A stretch of DNA of 64,000 nucleotides from Arthrobacter antibioticus (GCF_030063205.1 NZ_JASISQ010000006.1:124001-188000), one strand, 5' to 3'; shown: positions 34,790 through 43,995, counted from the first letter of the stretch. Program-made: numbers and translations. Notes: generated by a model from the sequence alone, not told the origin.

Positions 34790-36976
34790 GTGCAAGAAGT
34801 CTCCCCTGACCCCCTGATAGGGTCCACGATCGATGGGCGCTACCTAATTCTCTCAAAGGTGGCGCACGGCGGCATGTCCACTGTGTACCTAGCAACTGAC
34901 CTCCGGCTGGGGCGGAACATCGCATTAAAGATCCTACATCCGCATTTAGCCACGGACAGTGCCTTCATCGAACGGCTGGGTCGTGAGGCGCAGAGCGCTG
35001 CCAGCCTCTCACACCCGCACGTGGTGCAGATCCATGACCACGGGGTGGGACCGCAGCACGCCTACCTAGTTTTTGAATTCATCGATGGCAATACTTTGCG
35101 CGATGTTATTAATGAGAACGGTGCGCTGAGCCCGCGCCAGGCTTTGGATCTTTTGGACCCGATCGTGGAAGGTTTGGCCGCAGCACACAACGCCGGGTTA
35201 GTGCACCGGGACGTGAAGCCTGAAAATGTTCTGATTTCTCGTCAAGGGTGGGTAAAGATTGGCGACTTTGGGCTCTCCCGCGCCATCAGCACCTCCACTA
35301 ACACGGCCACTCTTCTGGGTACTGTCGGGTACATTGCCCCGGAGCTTGCAAGCGGTCACGGCGGGGATGCGCGTAGCGATATTTATTCCGCAGGCATTAT
35401 GCTCTACGAGCTTCTCACGGGTGTGCAGCCTTTCCGGGGCACCATGCCTGTGGCTGTGGTCATGGCCCACATTCAGGACGATGTCCCAGCCCCCTCCTTG
35501 GCGGTTCCCACCCTGCCACCTGTCATGGACGAACTTGTTCGCTACATGACCGAAAAGGATCCCGAAAACCGCCCTGCCAATGGCGCAGCGCTACTGGAGG
35601 ATCTTCGTCATATTCGCCAGACCCTGACACCAACCGAACTGGACGCTGGCGCCAGCGGCAACAGCGCTACCGGCAACAGCGGCAGTCCCACAGACAGTCC
35701 CACAGGCAGTCCCACAGGCAGTCCCACAGGCAGTCCCACAGAAATCATCACAACAGCTACCCCGGCCTCTGAACCCACGGGCATCGTGGCATCCCCCAAC
35801 TTCCCCACTTCTGTCTTACCTCAGCCGTCAAGGTTGTATGCCGATGATCCCCGCCAGAGCCATCAGGGTGCGGGCAATGCGGGAAGTTCCGGCGCTTACG
35901 GCGTGTCGCAGGAGAAGTACGACGCCGGGCCGAACCTCACCGCGGCCATCGGCGCAGGTGCCTACCTCGGGATAGGTGAGAAGGAAAATACTCTCTCACT
36001 ATCGAAGCGCCAACGTGCAGCAGCCGCAAAATCGCGCGCCAAGGCTGCAGCAACTCCGCAAAAGACGTTGGGTTCAAAGAATCCTCGTCGTCGGGCTCTG
36101 CTGTGGATCATGTTGGTGGTTGTTCTTGGTGTCATTGCTGCCACTGCAGGCTGGTTCTTGGCATTGGGTCCAGGCGCCTTGGCGACGGTGCCTGATGTAC
36201 ACAATAAGACTGTGCCGCAAGCGCAGGACATACTCCGCACGGCAGGATTCGGGCTGACTCCCACTACGGATGTGTTTGATGAAAAGGTGGCGGCCGGCTT
36301 CGTCGTTTCCACCGACCCCACAGCTGGGGAATCAATCCGAAAATTCAACGGTGTCACCCTGGCAGTCTCCCGCGGTCCGCTCCTCTACGCAGTGCCCACA
36401 CTTGTTGGGCTACAGCTCGGTGATGCGAAACAAGCTCTCTCTGATGCGCATCTGGCTGTTGGCAACGTCACCGAAGCCTTTGATGAAAAGGTCGCTACCG
36501 GCGTCGTAGTGGCCCAGGAGATTGCTGCAGGTAAGGAATTCCGTGGGAACACAAAAGTAAATATTTCTGTCTCTAAGGGCCCCAAACCCATTCCCGTGCC
36601 GTCCGTGACGGGACAGCCACAGGATCAGGCAGTGGCCGCGTTGAAGGCTGTTGGACTCGTCGCCGCCATTGCCCCGGAGCAAGCCAACAGCGCTTCCATT
36701 CCCGCTGGGTCTGTTATCTCCGCTTCCCCCGATTCCGGAGAGCTCAAGGCCGGGGACTCAGTCACCCTTACCCTCTCTAAAGGGCCACGCTTGATCGAAG
36801 TACCGAGTTTTGTTGGAAAACAGCTGAACGTGGCCCGCCCCGCCTTGGAAGAATTGGGCTTTAAGGTCGAGATCAAAGAAGGCGCGTTCGGCATAATCTT
36901 CGGTACCGTGGCCACCCAAAATCCAAGATCCGGGCAGCACCCTGAAGGCACAACCATCACGTTGGGTGTTGTGTAA
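34790..36976 (+). CDS. pknL: Ser/Thr protein kinase with four PASTA domains
   Basis: Membrane receptor kinase that senses muropeptides or lipid II. In 728 residues the kinase domain (about 14-275) has AHGGMSTVY as glycine loop, K47, HRDVKPEN at 139-146 and DFG at 159-161, so it is catalytically complete. The cytoplasmic linker (about 280-430) carries (S)PTG repeats from a 12-base tandem array. One helix (about 437-458) precedes four PASTA repeats to the C-terminus, each starting VP (VPDVHNKT, VPTLVGLQ, VPSVTGQP, VPSFVGKQ). GTG 34790 has GGAAGA close by. Gene order (idsA, Rv2175c, kinase, aroG) equals that of mycobacterial pknL; the mycobacterial PknL itself lacks PASTA domains. Confidence 0.9.
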   Translation: MQEVSPDPLIGSTIDGRYLILSKVAHGGMSTVYLATDLRLGRNIALKILHPHLATDSAFIERLGREAQSAASLSHPHVVQIHDHGVGPQHAYLVFEFIDGNTLRDVINENGALSPRQALDLLDPIVEGLAAAHNAGLVHRDVKPENVLISRQGWVKIGDFGLSRAISTSTNTATLLGTVGYIAPELASGHGGDARSDIYSAGIMLYELLTGVQPFRGTMPVAVVMAHIQDDVPAPSLAVPTLPPVMDELVRYMTEKDPENRPANGAALLEDLRHIRQTLTPTELDAGASGNSATGNSGSPTDSPTGSPTGSPTGSPTEIITTATPASEPTGIVASPNFPTSVLPQPSRLYADDPRQSHQGAGNAGSSGAYGVSQEKYDAGPNLTAAIGAGAYLGIGEKENTLSLSKRQRAAAAKSRAKAAATPQKTLGSKNPRRRALLWIMLVVVLGVIAATAGWFLALGPGALATVPDVHNKTVPQAQDILRTAGFGLTPTTDVFDEKVAAGFVVSTDPTAGESIRKFNGVTLAVSRGPLLYAVPTLVGLQLGDAKQALSDAHLAVGNVTEAFDEKVATGVVVAQEIAAGKEFRGNTKVNISVSKGPKPIPVPSVTGQPQDQAVAALKAVGLVAAIAPEQANSASIPAGSVISASPDSGELKAGDSVTLTLSKGPRLIEVPSFVGKQLNVARPALEELGFKVEIKEGAFGIIFGTVATQNPRSGQHPEGTTITLGVV
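35681..35740. repeat. Five-copy 12-base tandem array in the kinase linker
   Basis: The unit GGCAGTCCCACA is repeated five times (second copy reads GACAGTCCCACA), coding GSPT/DSPT tetrapeptides. In-frame and potentially length-variable; Ser and Thr residues here could be phosphorylated. Confidence 0.9.
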
Positions 36977-36994
36977 CTCTCCGCAAGAGAAAAC

Positions 36995-37036
36995 TGCCGG
37001 CCCCCACCTTTTTTACAAGGTGAGGCCGGCATTTTT
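36995..37036. terminator. Bidirectional terminator between pknL and aroG
   Basis: TGCCGGCC (36995-37002) with GGCCGGCA (37024-37031) and inner ACCTT/AAGGT (37006-37010, 37017-37021). TTTTT follows on the plus strand; TTTT follows on the minus strand. It serves two convergent genes. Confidence 0.85.
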
Positions 37037-37062
37037 GTCATGTATTGATTTTTTGCAATAAA

Positions 37063-38460
37063 TTACTTGGACTTGCGTAGAGCCTCGGAGACTAGGAACG
37101 CCATTTCAAGTGATTGCTTATGGTTCAAGCGTGGATCACACACCGACTCATAGCCGGTGAGGAAAGCTTCCTGGTCAATGGGATCCGCGCCACCAAGGCA
37201 CTCCGCTACGTCATCCCCTGTCATCTCCACATGCAGACCACCGGGGAAGGTGCCCTGGGCCTCATGAACTTCAAAGAAACCGCGTACTTCATCAATGACG
37301 TCGTCAAAGTTGCGGGTTTTGTACCCGTTGGGCGAGGTGACAGTGTTGCCGTGCATCGGATCGGTGACCCAGAGGACTTGAGCTCCGGAAGCTGTCACCT
37401 TTTCAACCAGGTTCGGTAGCTTCTCACGGATATTTGTAGCACCCATCCGAGTGATGAATGTCAGGCGTCCAGGTTCGCGGTTGGGATCCAGCTTCTCGAT
37501 GAGGCGCAGCGCATCATCTGAAGTTGTGGTGGGGCCAAGTTTGACACCAATGGGGTTGCGGACTCGAGAAAGAAAATCGACGTGGGCCGAATCCAGATCC
37601 CGGGTACGCTCGCCGATCCACAAGAAGTGGGCGGATGTGTCGTAAGGCAGCCCTGTGCGTGAGTCAATGCGTGTCAACGCCCGCTCATAGTCAAGTAGCA
37701 GTGCCTCGTGACTGGCGAAGAACTCCACTGTCTTGAGTGCTTCAAAGTCCGCACCGCAGGAGGTCATGAACTTAATGGCGCTGTCGATATCCTTGGCCAA
37801 GCGCTCATAACGGCTGTGCGCCGGGTTGGAGGTGAAACCGCGGTTCCATTCGTGCACGCTGCGCAGATCCGCGAATCCACCCTGCGTGAACGCCCGGATG
37901 AGGTTCAGCGTTGAGGCCGAGGTATGGTACGCCTTGAGCATGCGTGCTGGGTCATGCCGCCGGGACTCAGGGGTGAATTCGAAACCGTTGACGATGTCGC
38001 CGCGGTAAGCAGGCAACGTCACCCCGTCACGCGTTTCATCGTTGGAGGAACGCGGTTTGGCGAATTGACCCGCCATACGCCCCATCTTGATGACGGGAAG
38101 CTGTGCCCCATAGGTAAGTACCACGGCCATCTGCAAAATTGTCTTTACCCGTGCACTGATCTTATCGGCCGTTGCAGCCTCGAAGGTTTCAGCACAGTCT
38201 CCACCTTGGAGAAGGAACGCCTCACCTTGAGCGGCCTTGGCCAGACGTGAACGCAGGACATCAACTTCGCCAGCAAACACCAGCGGCGGCACGGAGGAAA
38301 GTTCCTTCACGGTAGCCGCGAAGTGGGGGTCCTTTGCCCATGTAGGCTGCTGCGCGATGGGCAGCTCACGCCAGCTGTCAAGCCCCGGATAAACAGCCGC
38401 CCCAGGGACGGGCGTTGTAGCAATGGGGTCTTGCGAGGCAGTGTATGTTAGATCGTTCAC
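37063..38460 (-). CDS. aroG: 3-deoxy-D-arabino-heptulosonate 7-phosphate synthase, class II
   Basis: First enzyme of the shikimate pathway, joining phosphoenolpyruvate and erythrose 4-phosphate. The 465-residue product is a class II (plant-like) DAHP synthase: FLLQGGDCAETF (about 82-93) with the metal-binding Cys, KMGRMAGQFAKPRS (about 124-137), WIGERTRDLDSAHVDFL (about 277), RMGATNIREKLP (about 330) and WVTDPMHGNT (about 355). GTG 38460 (MNDLTYTASQ) is used. It corresponds to Rv2178c and keeps that gene's place next to the kinase. Confidence 0.95.
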   Translation of the reverse strand: MNDLTYTASQDPIATTPVPGAAVYPGLDSWRELPIAQQPTWAKDPHFAATVKELSSVPPLVFAGEVDVLRSRLAKAAQGEAFLLQGGDCAETFEAATADKISARVKTILQMAVVLTYGAQLPVIKMGRMAGQFAKPRSSNDETRDGVTLPAYRGDIVNGFEFTPESRRHDPARMLKAYHTSASTLNLIRAFTQGGFADLRSVHEWNRGFTSNPAHSRYERLAKDIDSAIKFMTSCGADFEALKTVEFFASHEALLLDYERALTRIDSRTGLPYDTSAHFLWIGERTRDLDSAHVDFLSRVRNPIGVKLGPTTTSDDALRLIEKLDPNREPGRLTFITRMGATNIREKLPNLVEKVTASGAQVLWVTDPMHGNTVTSPNGYKTRNFDDVIDEVRGFFEVHEAQGTFPGGLHVEMTGDDVAECLGGADPIDQEAFLTGYESVCDPRLNHKQSLEMAFLVSEALRKSK

Positions 38461-38557
38461 CGCTTAAGCCTATCCCGCCCGAGCGCACGCCACCAACCAG
38501 TCCGCTTCATGAGATGCCGACGCTTTTACCAGCGCTATTGAGCGGGCCTTGGACGCC

Positions 38558-39433
38558 TCATTTTTCGGTAGGATCCGCATCGGGGTCGGTAGTTTCTTCA
38601 ACGGTTGCAGGCTCCGGGGTGGGCTTGGCTTTTTTAGTGCCGATCACTGTTACCGTCCCCGGCAACACAGCAGAAGCTGCTCCCAGTCTCACTGCGTCAC
38701 CAGCATTTTTTGCGGCTTGGGCTACTTTGGCAGGTACGGCCTTGATTGCCTTCTCGGTAGCAAGTTTATCCTTGACAGTCGTGGCATAGGAATCAACATA
38801 TTCCTGTCCGGAAAGCCTCATGAGTTCGTACATGATCTCATCGGTGACAGAACGTTGCACAAATCTGTCATCCGACATTCCCTGGTACCTGCTGAAATCC
38901 ATAGGCTCCCCAAAAATCACGCCAAGGCGTCGAATCGTGGGAATCCGGCGCCCAATGGGCTGAACCTTGTCAGTGCCAATCATGGCAACGGGGATCACGG
39001 GCACGTTGGCAGTCAGTATCAACTTAGCTACTCCCACTTTTCCCCGGTAAAGGCGGCCATCGTGGCTACGGGTACCTTCGGGATATATCCCCAGCAAGCC
39101 GCCACCGTTGAGCACATCAACACCAGTTTGCAAGGAATCCGCCGATGCCGCCCCACCTGAACGGTCCATAGGCAGCTGATTTGTGAGTTTAAAAAAGGCT
39201 GCTGTTAGGCGTCCTTTGATGCCACGACCAGTAAAGTAGTCACTCTTTGCCAGAAACACCACCGGCCGTGGCACCATCAGCGGCATAAAGATGGAATCTG
39301 AAAACGAAAGATGGTTACTGGCCAGCACTGCGGGCCCCTCAAGAGGCAAGTTATCCAGACCCTTCGTCCAGGGCCGGAACAGCACCTTCAAAACGGGGCC
39401 GAGGAATATTTTCTTTAGTACCCAATAGATCAC
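38558..39433 (-). CDS. 1-acyl-glycerol-3-phosphate acyltransferase (PlsC family)
   Basis: Lysophosphatidic acid acyltransferase family member, membrane associated, acting in phospholipid synthesis. The 291 residues have the catalytic NHLSFSD (HxxxxD, about 40-46), FLAKSDYF (about 58), the substrate motif YPEGTRSHDG (about 137) and PVIPVAMIG (about 165). A charged C-terminal tail (about 265-291, Thr/Glu/Asp/Pro-rich) is unusual. GTG 39433 follows AGGAGG at 9 bases. It lies after aroG in the opposite order from mycobacteria, where a similar acyltransferase (Rv2182c) is nearby. Confidence 0.9.
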   Translation of the reverse strand: MIYWVLKKIFLGPVLKVLFRPWTKGLDNLPLEGPAVLASNHLSFSDSIFMPLMVPRPVVFLAKSDYFTGRGIKGRLTAAFFKLTNQLPMDRSGGAASADSLQTGVDVLNGGGLLGIYPEGTRSHDGRLYRGKVGVAKLILTANVPVIPVAMIGTDKVQPIGRRIPTIRRLGVIFGEPMDFSRYQGMSDDRFVQRSVTDEIMYELMRLSGQEYVDSYATTVKDKLATEKAIKAVPAKVAQAAKNAGDAVRLGAASAVLPGTVTVIGTKKAKPTPEPATVEETTDPDADPTEK

Positions 39434-39446
39434 GGTGGTGTTCCTC

Positions 39447-39486
39447 CTCTGACTCTGCCGGTTACGCTCTGGCTCTGCCGGTTACA
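39447..39486. repeat. 20-base tandem duplication upstream of plsC
   Basis: CTCTGACTCTGCCGGTTACG (39447-39466) is followed by a copy with two changes (39467-39486). It lies immediately before the AGGAGG ribosome site of the acyltransferase gene and so may sit in its leader. Confidence 0.85.
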
Positions 39487-39632
39487 AGCGACCCGGGTCC
39501 ATTGCGCTACCCCACAACGGACGTATCAACAGTAGTCTAGTGAAAGCGGCACAAAATCGCCTCAGCACGGCCGCGTCACCATAAAAAGCGTTCCCCGGCC
39601 TCAGTTACCGGGAAGGAAAGGAGTCAGCCTCA

Positions 39633-40376
39633 ATGGCACAGTCGTTCCGATCTCCAGGTCATGGGGATTATTCAAAAATTGGCGTGGCGGTATGCCACGG
39701 TTTCACCGGCTCACCTATCAGCATGCGGGGCTGGAGCGAGTACCTGGCAGACACAGGATTCGCCGTGAACATGCCGCTGCTGGCAGGCCACGGCACGTCA
39801 TGGCAGGAATTGGCCAAAACCCCGTGGCAGCATTGGTACCGCGATTTTGAGGCTGCCTATCTGGAACTTGCTGCTCGCTGTGACACCGTTTTCGTGGCGG
39901 GCCTGTCTATGGGCGGGGCTCTAGCGCTGCGTGTGGCTGCACTGCATCCTGTGGCAGGAGTGGCAGTAGTGAATCCAGGTCTGACGTTTAATGACAACAG
40001 AGCGAAATACTCCGGTTTGCTGAAATATGTGCTCAAGAGTGTGCCAGCCATTGGCGATGACATGAAACTACAGGGCGTCAGCGAGGGGGCATACACCCGT
40101 ACGCCCGTGGCGGCTGTCCATCAGCTCTCGCAACTTTTCCAGAACACCATCGAACTTCTCCCCCGCGTCACAGCACCAACCCTGGTGTTCCGCTCAACAG
40201 TGGATAACGTTGTTCCAGATTCCAGCCTTGAGCTCCTGAAGCAAAAGGTCTCCAGCACTGACGTAAAGGTTATTCCGCTGGAAAACAGTTACCATGTAGC
40301 CACAATGGACAACGATGCCCCCCTGATCTTTTCCCAGTCTGCAGACTTCTTCCGAAGGAATCTTCATGCAATCTGA
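39633..40376 (+). CDS. Alpha/beta-hydrolase, carboxylesterase/monoacylglycerol lipase type
   Basis: Serine hydrolase resembling Est30-type carboxylesterases and monoacylglycerol lipases. The 247 residues have CHGFTGSP (oxyanion hole, about 22-29), MPLLAGHG (about 48), the nucleophile elbow GLSMGGALAL (about 90-99), an acidic residue in STVDNVVPDSS (about 190) and the catalytic His in ENSYHVATMDND (about 220). A strong site GGAAAGGAG precedes ATG 39633. Its last 11 bases overlap the next gene. Substrate unknown; the acyltransferase and fadD neighbours hint at lipid turnover. Confidence 0.88.
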   Translation: MAQSFRSPGHGDYSKIGVAVCHGFTGSPISMRGWSEYLADTGFAVNMPLLAGHGTSWQELAKTPWQHWYRDFEAAYLELAARCDTVFVAGLSMGGALALRVAALHPVAGVAVVNPGLTFNDNRAKYSGLLKYVLKSVPAIGDDMKLQGVSEGAYTRTPVAAVHQLSQLFQNTIELLPRVTAPTLVFRSTVDNVVPDSSLELLKQKVSSTDVKVIPLENSYHVATMDNDAPLIFSQSADFFRRNLHAI

Positions 40377-40938
40377 CCCTGGCGCGGATACCCCGCACAC
40401 CGGCGGTAATGACGAGGAAGTGTGGCTGGATCTTGTCTCCCGCCTCGAATCAGGCAATGACGCGTTCATGGACGCGCCCCATTCCCTGAGCCAGGAATTA
40501 GCCACAGACCAGGACCCAGCGGACGATCAAGAATCAGAATCTAAGGGGGTCGTTGACTTTGACCCATTGGGTGTTTGGCAGCGCGAATCGGAGCCTGCAC
40601 CTCACGAAGCCAGCCCCGAGGAACTTGCTGAACACTCTGGAACTGCCAATGACGTCACCACTTTTGGCCCCCGAGATTACCTTAGTGACGACGGCGAAGA
40701 AGAGTTTGTGCCGGAAGAACTACCCAGCCTGCGCAATACCGAACCAGCCCTTATGCTTGCCTGGATTGGTGCGGCAGGTGGCCCACTGTTCCTTGTCTTC
40801 TCGGCAATTTTTTGGCGATCAATACCCATGACATTTATCTTTGGCGTCATCGTGGCATTTCTGGCGGGCACGGGCTACCTATTGTTCCGTCTGCCCGATC
40901 ACCGGGACCATGACAGCGGCGACGGCGCCGTCGTATAG
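40366..40938 (+). CDS. Acidic actinobacterial membrane protein, unknown function
   Basis: Not assigned to a known function. The 190-residue product is strongly acidic over its first 120 residues (Asp/Glu/Ser-rich, likely disordered), then has two helices (about 129-148 and 151-171: AWIGAAGGPLFLVFSAIFW and the following MTFIFGVIVAFLAG) and a short charged tail. It overlaps the esterase gene by 11 bases, indicating coupled translation. ATG 40366 has AAGGAATCTTC upstream. Convergent with the ROK kinase gene 23 bases on, with no visible terminator. Confidence 0.7.
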   Translation: MQSDPGADTPHTGGNDEEVWLDLVSRLESGNDAFMDAPHSLSQELATDQDPADDQESESKGVVDFDPLGVWQRESEPAPHEASPEELAEHSGTANDVTTFGPRDYLSDDGEEEFVPEELPSLRNTEPALMLAWIGAAGGPLFLVFSAIFWRSIPMTFIFGVIVAFLAGTGYLLFRLPDHRDHDSGDGAVV

Positions 40939-40961
40939 GTTTTCCAGACCCCGGGTTATCA

Positions 40962-41993
40962 CTACCTAGTGTTTTCATGACCCCGAACCCGTGCCAGGTC
41001 CGCGGCGCCGATCAAGCCCGCTGATGGGCCCAACTGGCCCACCGTGATGAGCGCTTCTTGGCGGTAGCCTCGTCCTGTTAGATTCCGTGAAAAAGCCCGA
41101 CGCGCGGGCTCAAGCAGGAGGTCACCGGCGGCGCTGAGACCGCCACCGATGATAAAAATTGCTGGGTCAAGGGCAGCCGCCAGATTCGCTATTCCCAAAC
41201 CCAGCCAGTCACCCACTTCTGCCACCAGTTCTTGGGCAGTGGCTTCGCCAGCCAAGGCTAGTTCGGTGACAACATTGCCTGTGATCTCCTTGGGGCGGCC
41301 GTGGGTTGCCGCAAGCAGACCCGCCGCCATGGGCGAGTGCTTTCTAGCCAGTTCGCGGCCTTCTCGCCCCAGTGCATTACCTGAAGCATACTGCTCCCAA
41401 CATCCTCGGTTGCCACATTCGCAACGGTGCCCACCGGGCATGATGATTTGATGCCCAAACTCACCAGCCATACCAAAACTGCCGCGTTCAACCCGGCCGT
41501 TGATCATCAACGCCCCACCAATTCCTGTCCCCAGCGTCAACATAAGCAGCCTGTCGTGGCCGCGTCCGGCACCAAACCGCCATTCCGCCCAAGCAGCAGC
41601 ATCTGCGTCGTTCGTTAGGACAACCGGGCGCTGAAGCAAGGTCTCCAGGGTGTCCCGCAATGGCTCATCACGCCAGGCAAGGTGGGGGCTGAAGACAACC
41701 TTGGTTCCTGCCAAGTCCATCCACCCCGCGGCTCCGATGCCAACCGATGCAAACTCGTACCTTGCACCTAGCTCATGGACTAATTCCACAATCACAGCCT
41801 CCACTGCCCGTGCGTCACGGCCGGGAGTGCAGCGCCTGAGTTCTTCAAGGATGACGCCGTTGCTGTCAACCACACCGGCAGCCACTTTTGTGCCACCAAT
41901 GTCGATCCCGAGCGCTAACGGGGTTCGTGTCTTTGGAGGCTGGTTGATGCAGCCGGATGAATCGGGTCCATTGTTAGGCGGTGGCGGGAACAT
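40962..41993 (-). CDS. ROK-family glucokinase
   Basis: Phosphorylates glucose (ATP or polyphosphate) in the cytoplasm. The 343 residues have an Asn/Pro-rich start, then the phosphate motif LGIDIGGTKVAAGVVD (about 27-42), VVLTNDADAAAWAEW with the catalytic Asp (about 127), GTGIGGALMING (about 153), and the ROK zinc motif GHRCECGNRGCWEQYASG (about 185-202). No DNA-binding domain is present, so it is an enzyme and not a repressor. In Arthrobacter relatives this enzyme is the main glucokinase. Confidence 0.9.
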   Translation of the reverse strand: MFPPPPNNGPDSSGCINQPPKTRTPLALGIDIGGTKVAAGVVDSNGVILEELRRCTPGRDARAVEAVIVELVHELGARYEFASVGIGAAGWMDLAGTKVVFSPHLAWRDEPLRDTLETLLQRPVVLTNDADAAAWAEWRFGAGRGHDRLLMLTLGTGIGGALMINGRVERGSFGMAGEFGHQIIMPGGHRCECGNRGCWEQYASGNALGREGRELARKHSPMAAGLLAATHGRPKEITGNVVTELALAGEATAQELVAEVGDWLGLGIANLAAALDPAIFIIGGGLSAAGDLLLEPARRAFSRNLTGRGYRQEALITVGQLGPSAGLIGAADLARVRGHENTR

Positions 41994-42060
41994 CCCATAA
42001 TTCTAGTCAGCTATATACGCCGTCCACGCCACATTGAAAGTGTGAGCTGAACAACATAAA

Positions 42061-42076
42061 GTTACCAACGGGTAAC
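42061..42076. promoter_or_regulatory. Palindromic operator candidate upstream of fadD
   Basis: GTTACC-AACG-GGTAAC is a perfect six-base inverted repeat with four-base spacer, 81-96 bases upstream of the fadD start. The same geometry, TTACY-N4-RGTAA, occurs upstream of the acyl-CoA dehydrogenase at 58702-58717. TetR-type fatty-acid repressors of actinobacteria often bind TTAC/GTAA-armed palindromes. Regulator not in this window. Confidence 0.55.
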
Positions 42077-42156
42077 ATCGCGTTCGGGGCGAATCACGTA
42101 CTTGGCGGATAGAGTAAAGCAACTAGATCGCAGGCCCACTTATCAAAGGAGCTATT

Positions 42157-43971
42157 GTGCAAGAGATTTCCGTTCCGGCCAAGGTAGTTAGTCCACGGAC
42201 CATGAACACCACCGATTTTGTGCTCCGGCAAGCAAAGTTGGCTACCAACCCCGCACTTTTTTCCAAACGCAATGCTGACAATGTTTGGGTTGACGTGTCA
42301 GCCAAAGAATTCCAAGCCGACGTCAGCGCCATTGCCAAAGGCATGATTGCTTCCGGTATCAAAGTGGGAGATCGAGTCGGGATCATGGCGCGTACCCGCT
42401 ATGAGTGGACACTGGTTGACTTCGCCATTTGGTTTGCGGGAGCTGTCTCCGTGCCGATCTATGAAACATCCTCCCCGTCGCAGGTGGCCTGGAACCTAGG
42501 CGACTCCGAGGCAGTAGCCGTTTTTGCTGAAACCGGATCCCACGAGAAAATCATCTCTCAAGCAGTGCACAATGAGAGCCTCACCACCCTCACCCAGGTC
42601 TGGCAGCTCGAAGGCGATGGCTTGGACGTGTTGAGGGAAGCTGGTAAGGATGTCGGTGCGGACACCCTCGAGGCTGCCCGCACGGCGAACGGCTTGGATG
42701 ATGTAGCCACGATTATCTACACTTCCGGCACCACAGGCCGACCCAAAGGGTGCATGCTCACACACCACAACTTTGTGGAACTCAGTGAGAACGCTCTCTC
42801 TGTGCTAGGTCACAGCGTGGTTGTGCCGGGCTCGCAAACAATCATGTTCCTGCCCCTAGCCCACGTCTTTGCACGCTACATATCCGTTTTGGCTGTTGCT
42901 GGCGGCGCCAAGGTTGGGCATACCCCAGACATTAAGCACCTGCTCGAGGACCTCCAAAGCTACAAGCCAACGTTTATTCTTGCCGTGCCTCGCGTGTTTG
43001 AAAAGGTTTATAACTCAGCAGCGCTCAAGGCTGAAGGCGAAGGCAAGGGCAAAATTTTTGCAGCAGCCGCCAAAACAGCAATCGAATACTCGCGCGCTAC
43101 CCAAGACGGCAAAGTGTCCCTGGGCCTGAAGGCAAAGCACTTCGTGTTTGACAAGCTCGTCTACGTCAAACTCCGCAATGCTATGGGCGGGAACGTCCGG
43201 CACGCTGTTTCCGGCGGCGGTCCCCTGGGCGAACGCCTGGGCCACTTCTTCCAAGGTATTGGTTTGCAGATCCTCGAAGGGTATGGTCTGACCGAAACAA
43301 CAGCCCCCATCACAGTTAATCGGCCCGAGCGTATCAGAATCGGTACTGTGGGCGCTCCCCTGCCAGGGAATGCGATAAAAATCGCGGACGACGGCGAAAT
43401 TCTCGCCAAAGGTGTTTGCGTGATGAAAGGCTACTTTGGTCGCGAGGACCTGACGGCTGAGAACTTCATCGACGGCTGGTTCCGAACAGGCGACGTCGGA
43501 GAGCTCGACGATCAGGGCTTCCTTAAGATCACTGGTCGCAAGAAGGAAATCATTGTCACCTCCGGTGGCAAGAATGTTGTTCCGGCCCTGCTGGAAGATC
43601 AGATCCGTGCAGACGCCATCGTCTCGCAGTGCGTTGTCATTGGCGATCAGCGTCCGTTCATCGCAGCCATTGTGACCATCGATGAGGACGCGCTGGCTCA
43701 GTGGGGCAAGGCACACGGACTGCCCACAGGAATTACGGTAGCCGAGGCAGCCAAGCACTCTACAGTCATTGCGGCAGTGCAGGCGGCCGTCAACAGGGCT
43801 AACGCTTCGGTGTCTTCCGCTGAGGCTATCAAGCAGTTCAGGATTGTCGATTCGGACTTTACCGAAACTTCGGGCCACCTAACCCCATCGTTGAAGGTAA
43901 AGAGAGCCCAGGTTATGAAGGACTTCGATGCAGTGGTAGAAGAGATCTACCTGAGCAAGAAACCCGCCTAA
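42157..43971 (+). CDS. fadD: Long-chain fatty acid-CoA ligase
   Basis: AMP-forming ligase that activates fatty acids with ATP and CoA. The 604-residue product has the AMP-binding signature IIYTSGTTGRPKG (about 187-199), the second motif EGYGLTETTAP (about 374-384), GWFRTGDVGEL with the hinge region (about 444) and TGRKKEIIVTSGGKN (about 459). GTG 42157 follows AAAGGAGC, an excellent ribosome site. The N-terminal 20 residues end at the family start LRQAKLATNP. Probably controlled from the 42061 palindrome. It ends at a hairpin shared with pyc. Confidence 0.94.
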   Translation: MQEISVPAKVVSPRTMNTTDFVLRQAKLATNPALFSKRNADNVWVDVSAKEFQADVSAIAKGMIASGIKVGDRVGIMARTRYEWTLVDFAIWFAGAVSVPIYETSSPSQVAWNLGDSEAVAVFAETGSHEKIISQAVHNESLTTLTQVWQLEGDGLDVLREAGKDVGADTLEAARTANGLDDVATIIYTSGTTGRPKGCMLTHHNFVELSENALSVLGHSVVVPGSQTIMFLPLAHVFARYISVLAVAGGAKVGHTPDIKHLLEDLQSYKPTFILAVPRVFEKVYNSAALKAEGEGKGKIFAAAAKTAIEYSRATQDGKVSLGLKAKHFVFDKLVYVKLRNAMGGNVRHAVSGGGPLGERLGHFFQGIGLQILEGYGLTETTAPITVNRPERIRIGTVGAPLPGNAIKIADDGEILAKGVCVMKGYFGREDLTAENFIDGWFRTGDVGELDDQGFLKITGRKKEIIVTSGGKNVVPALLEDQIRADAIVSQCVVIGDQRPFIAAIVTIDEDALAQWGKAHGLPTGITVAEAAKHSTVIAAVQAAVNRANASVSSAEAIKQFRIVDSDFTETSGHLTPSLKVKRAQVMKDFDAVVEEIYLSKKPA

Positions 43972-43995
43972 AGCCAGGCAGCCGCGCAGCCAAAA

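Noticed and set aside
43015-43878. Minus-strand 287-codon frame inside fadD
   Set aside because: Shadow frame of a well-supported gene; no domain and atypical composition.
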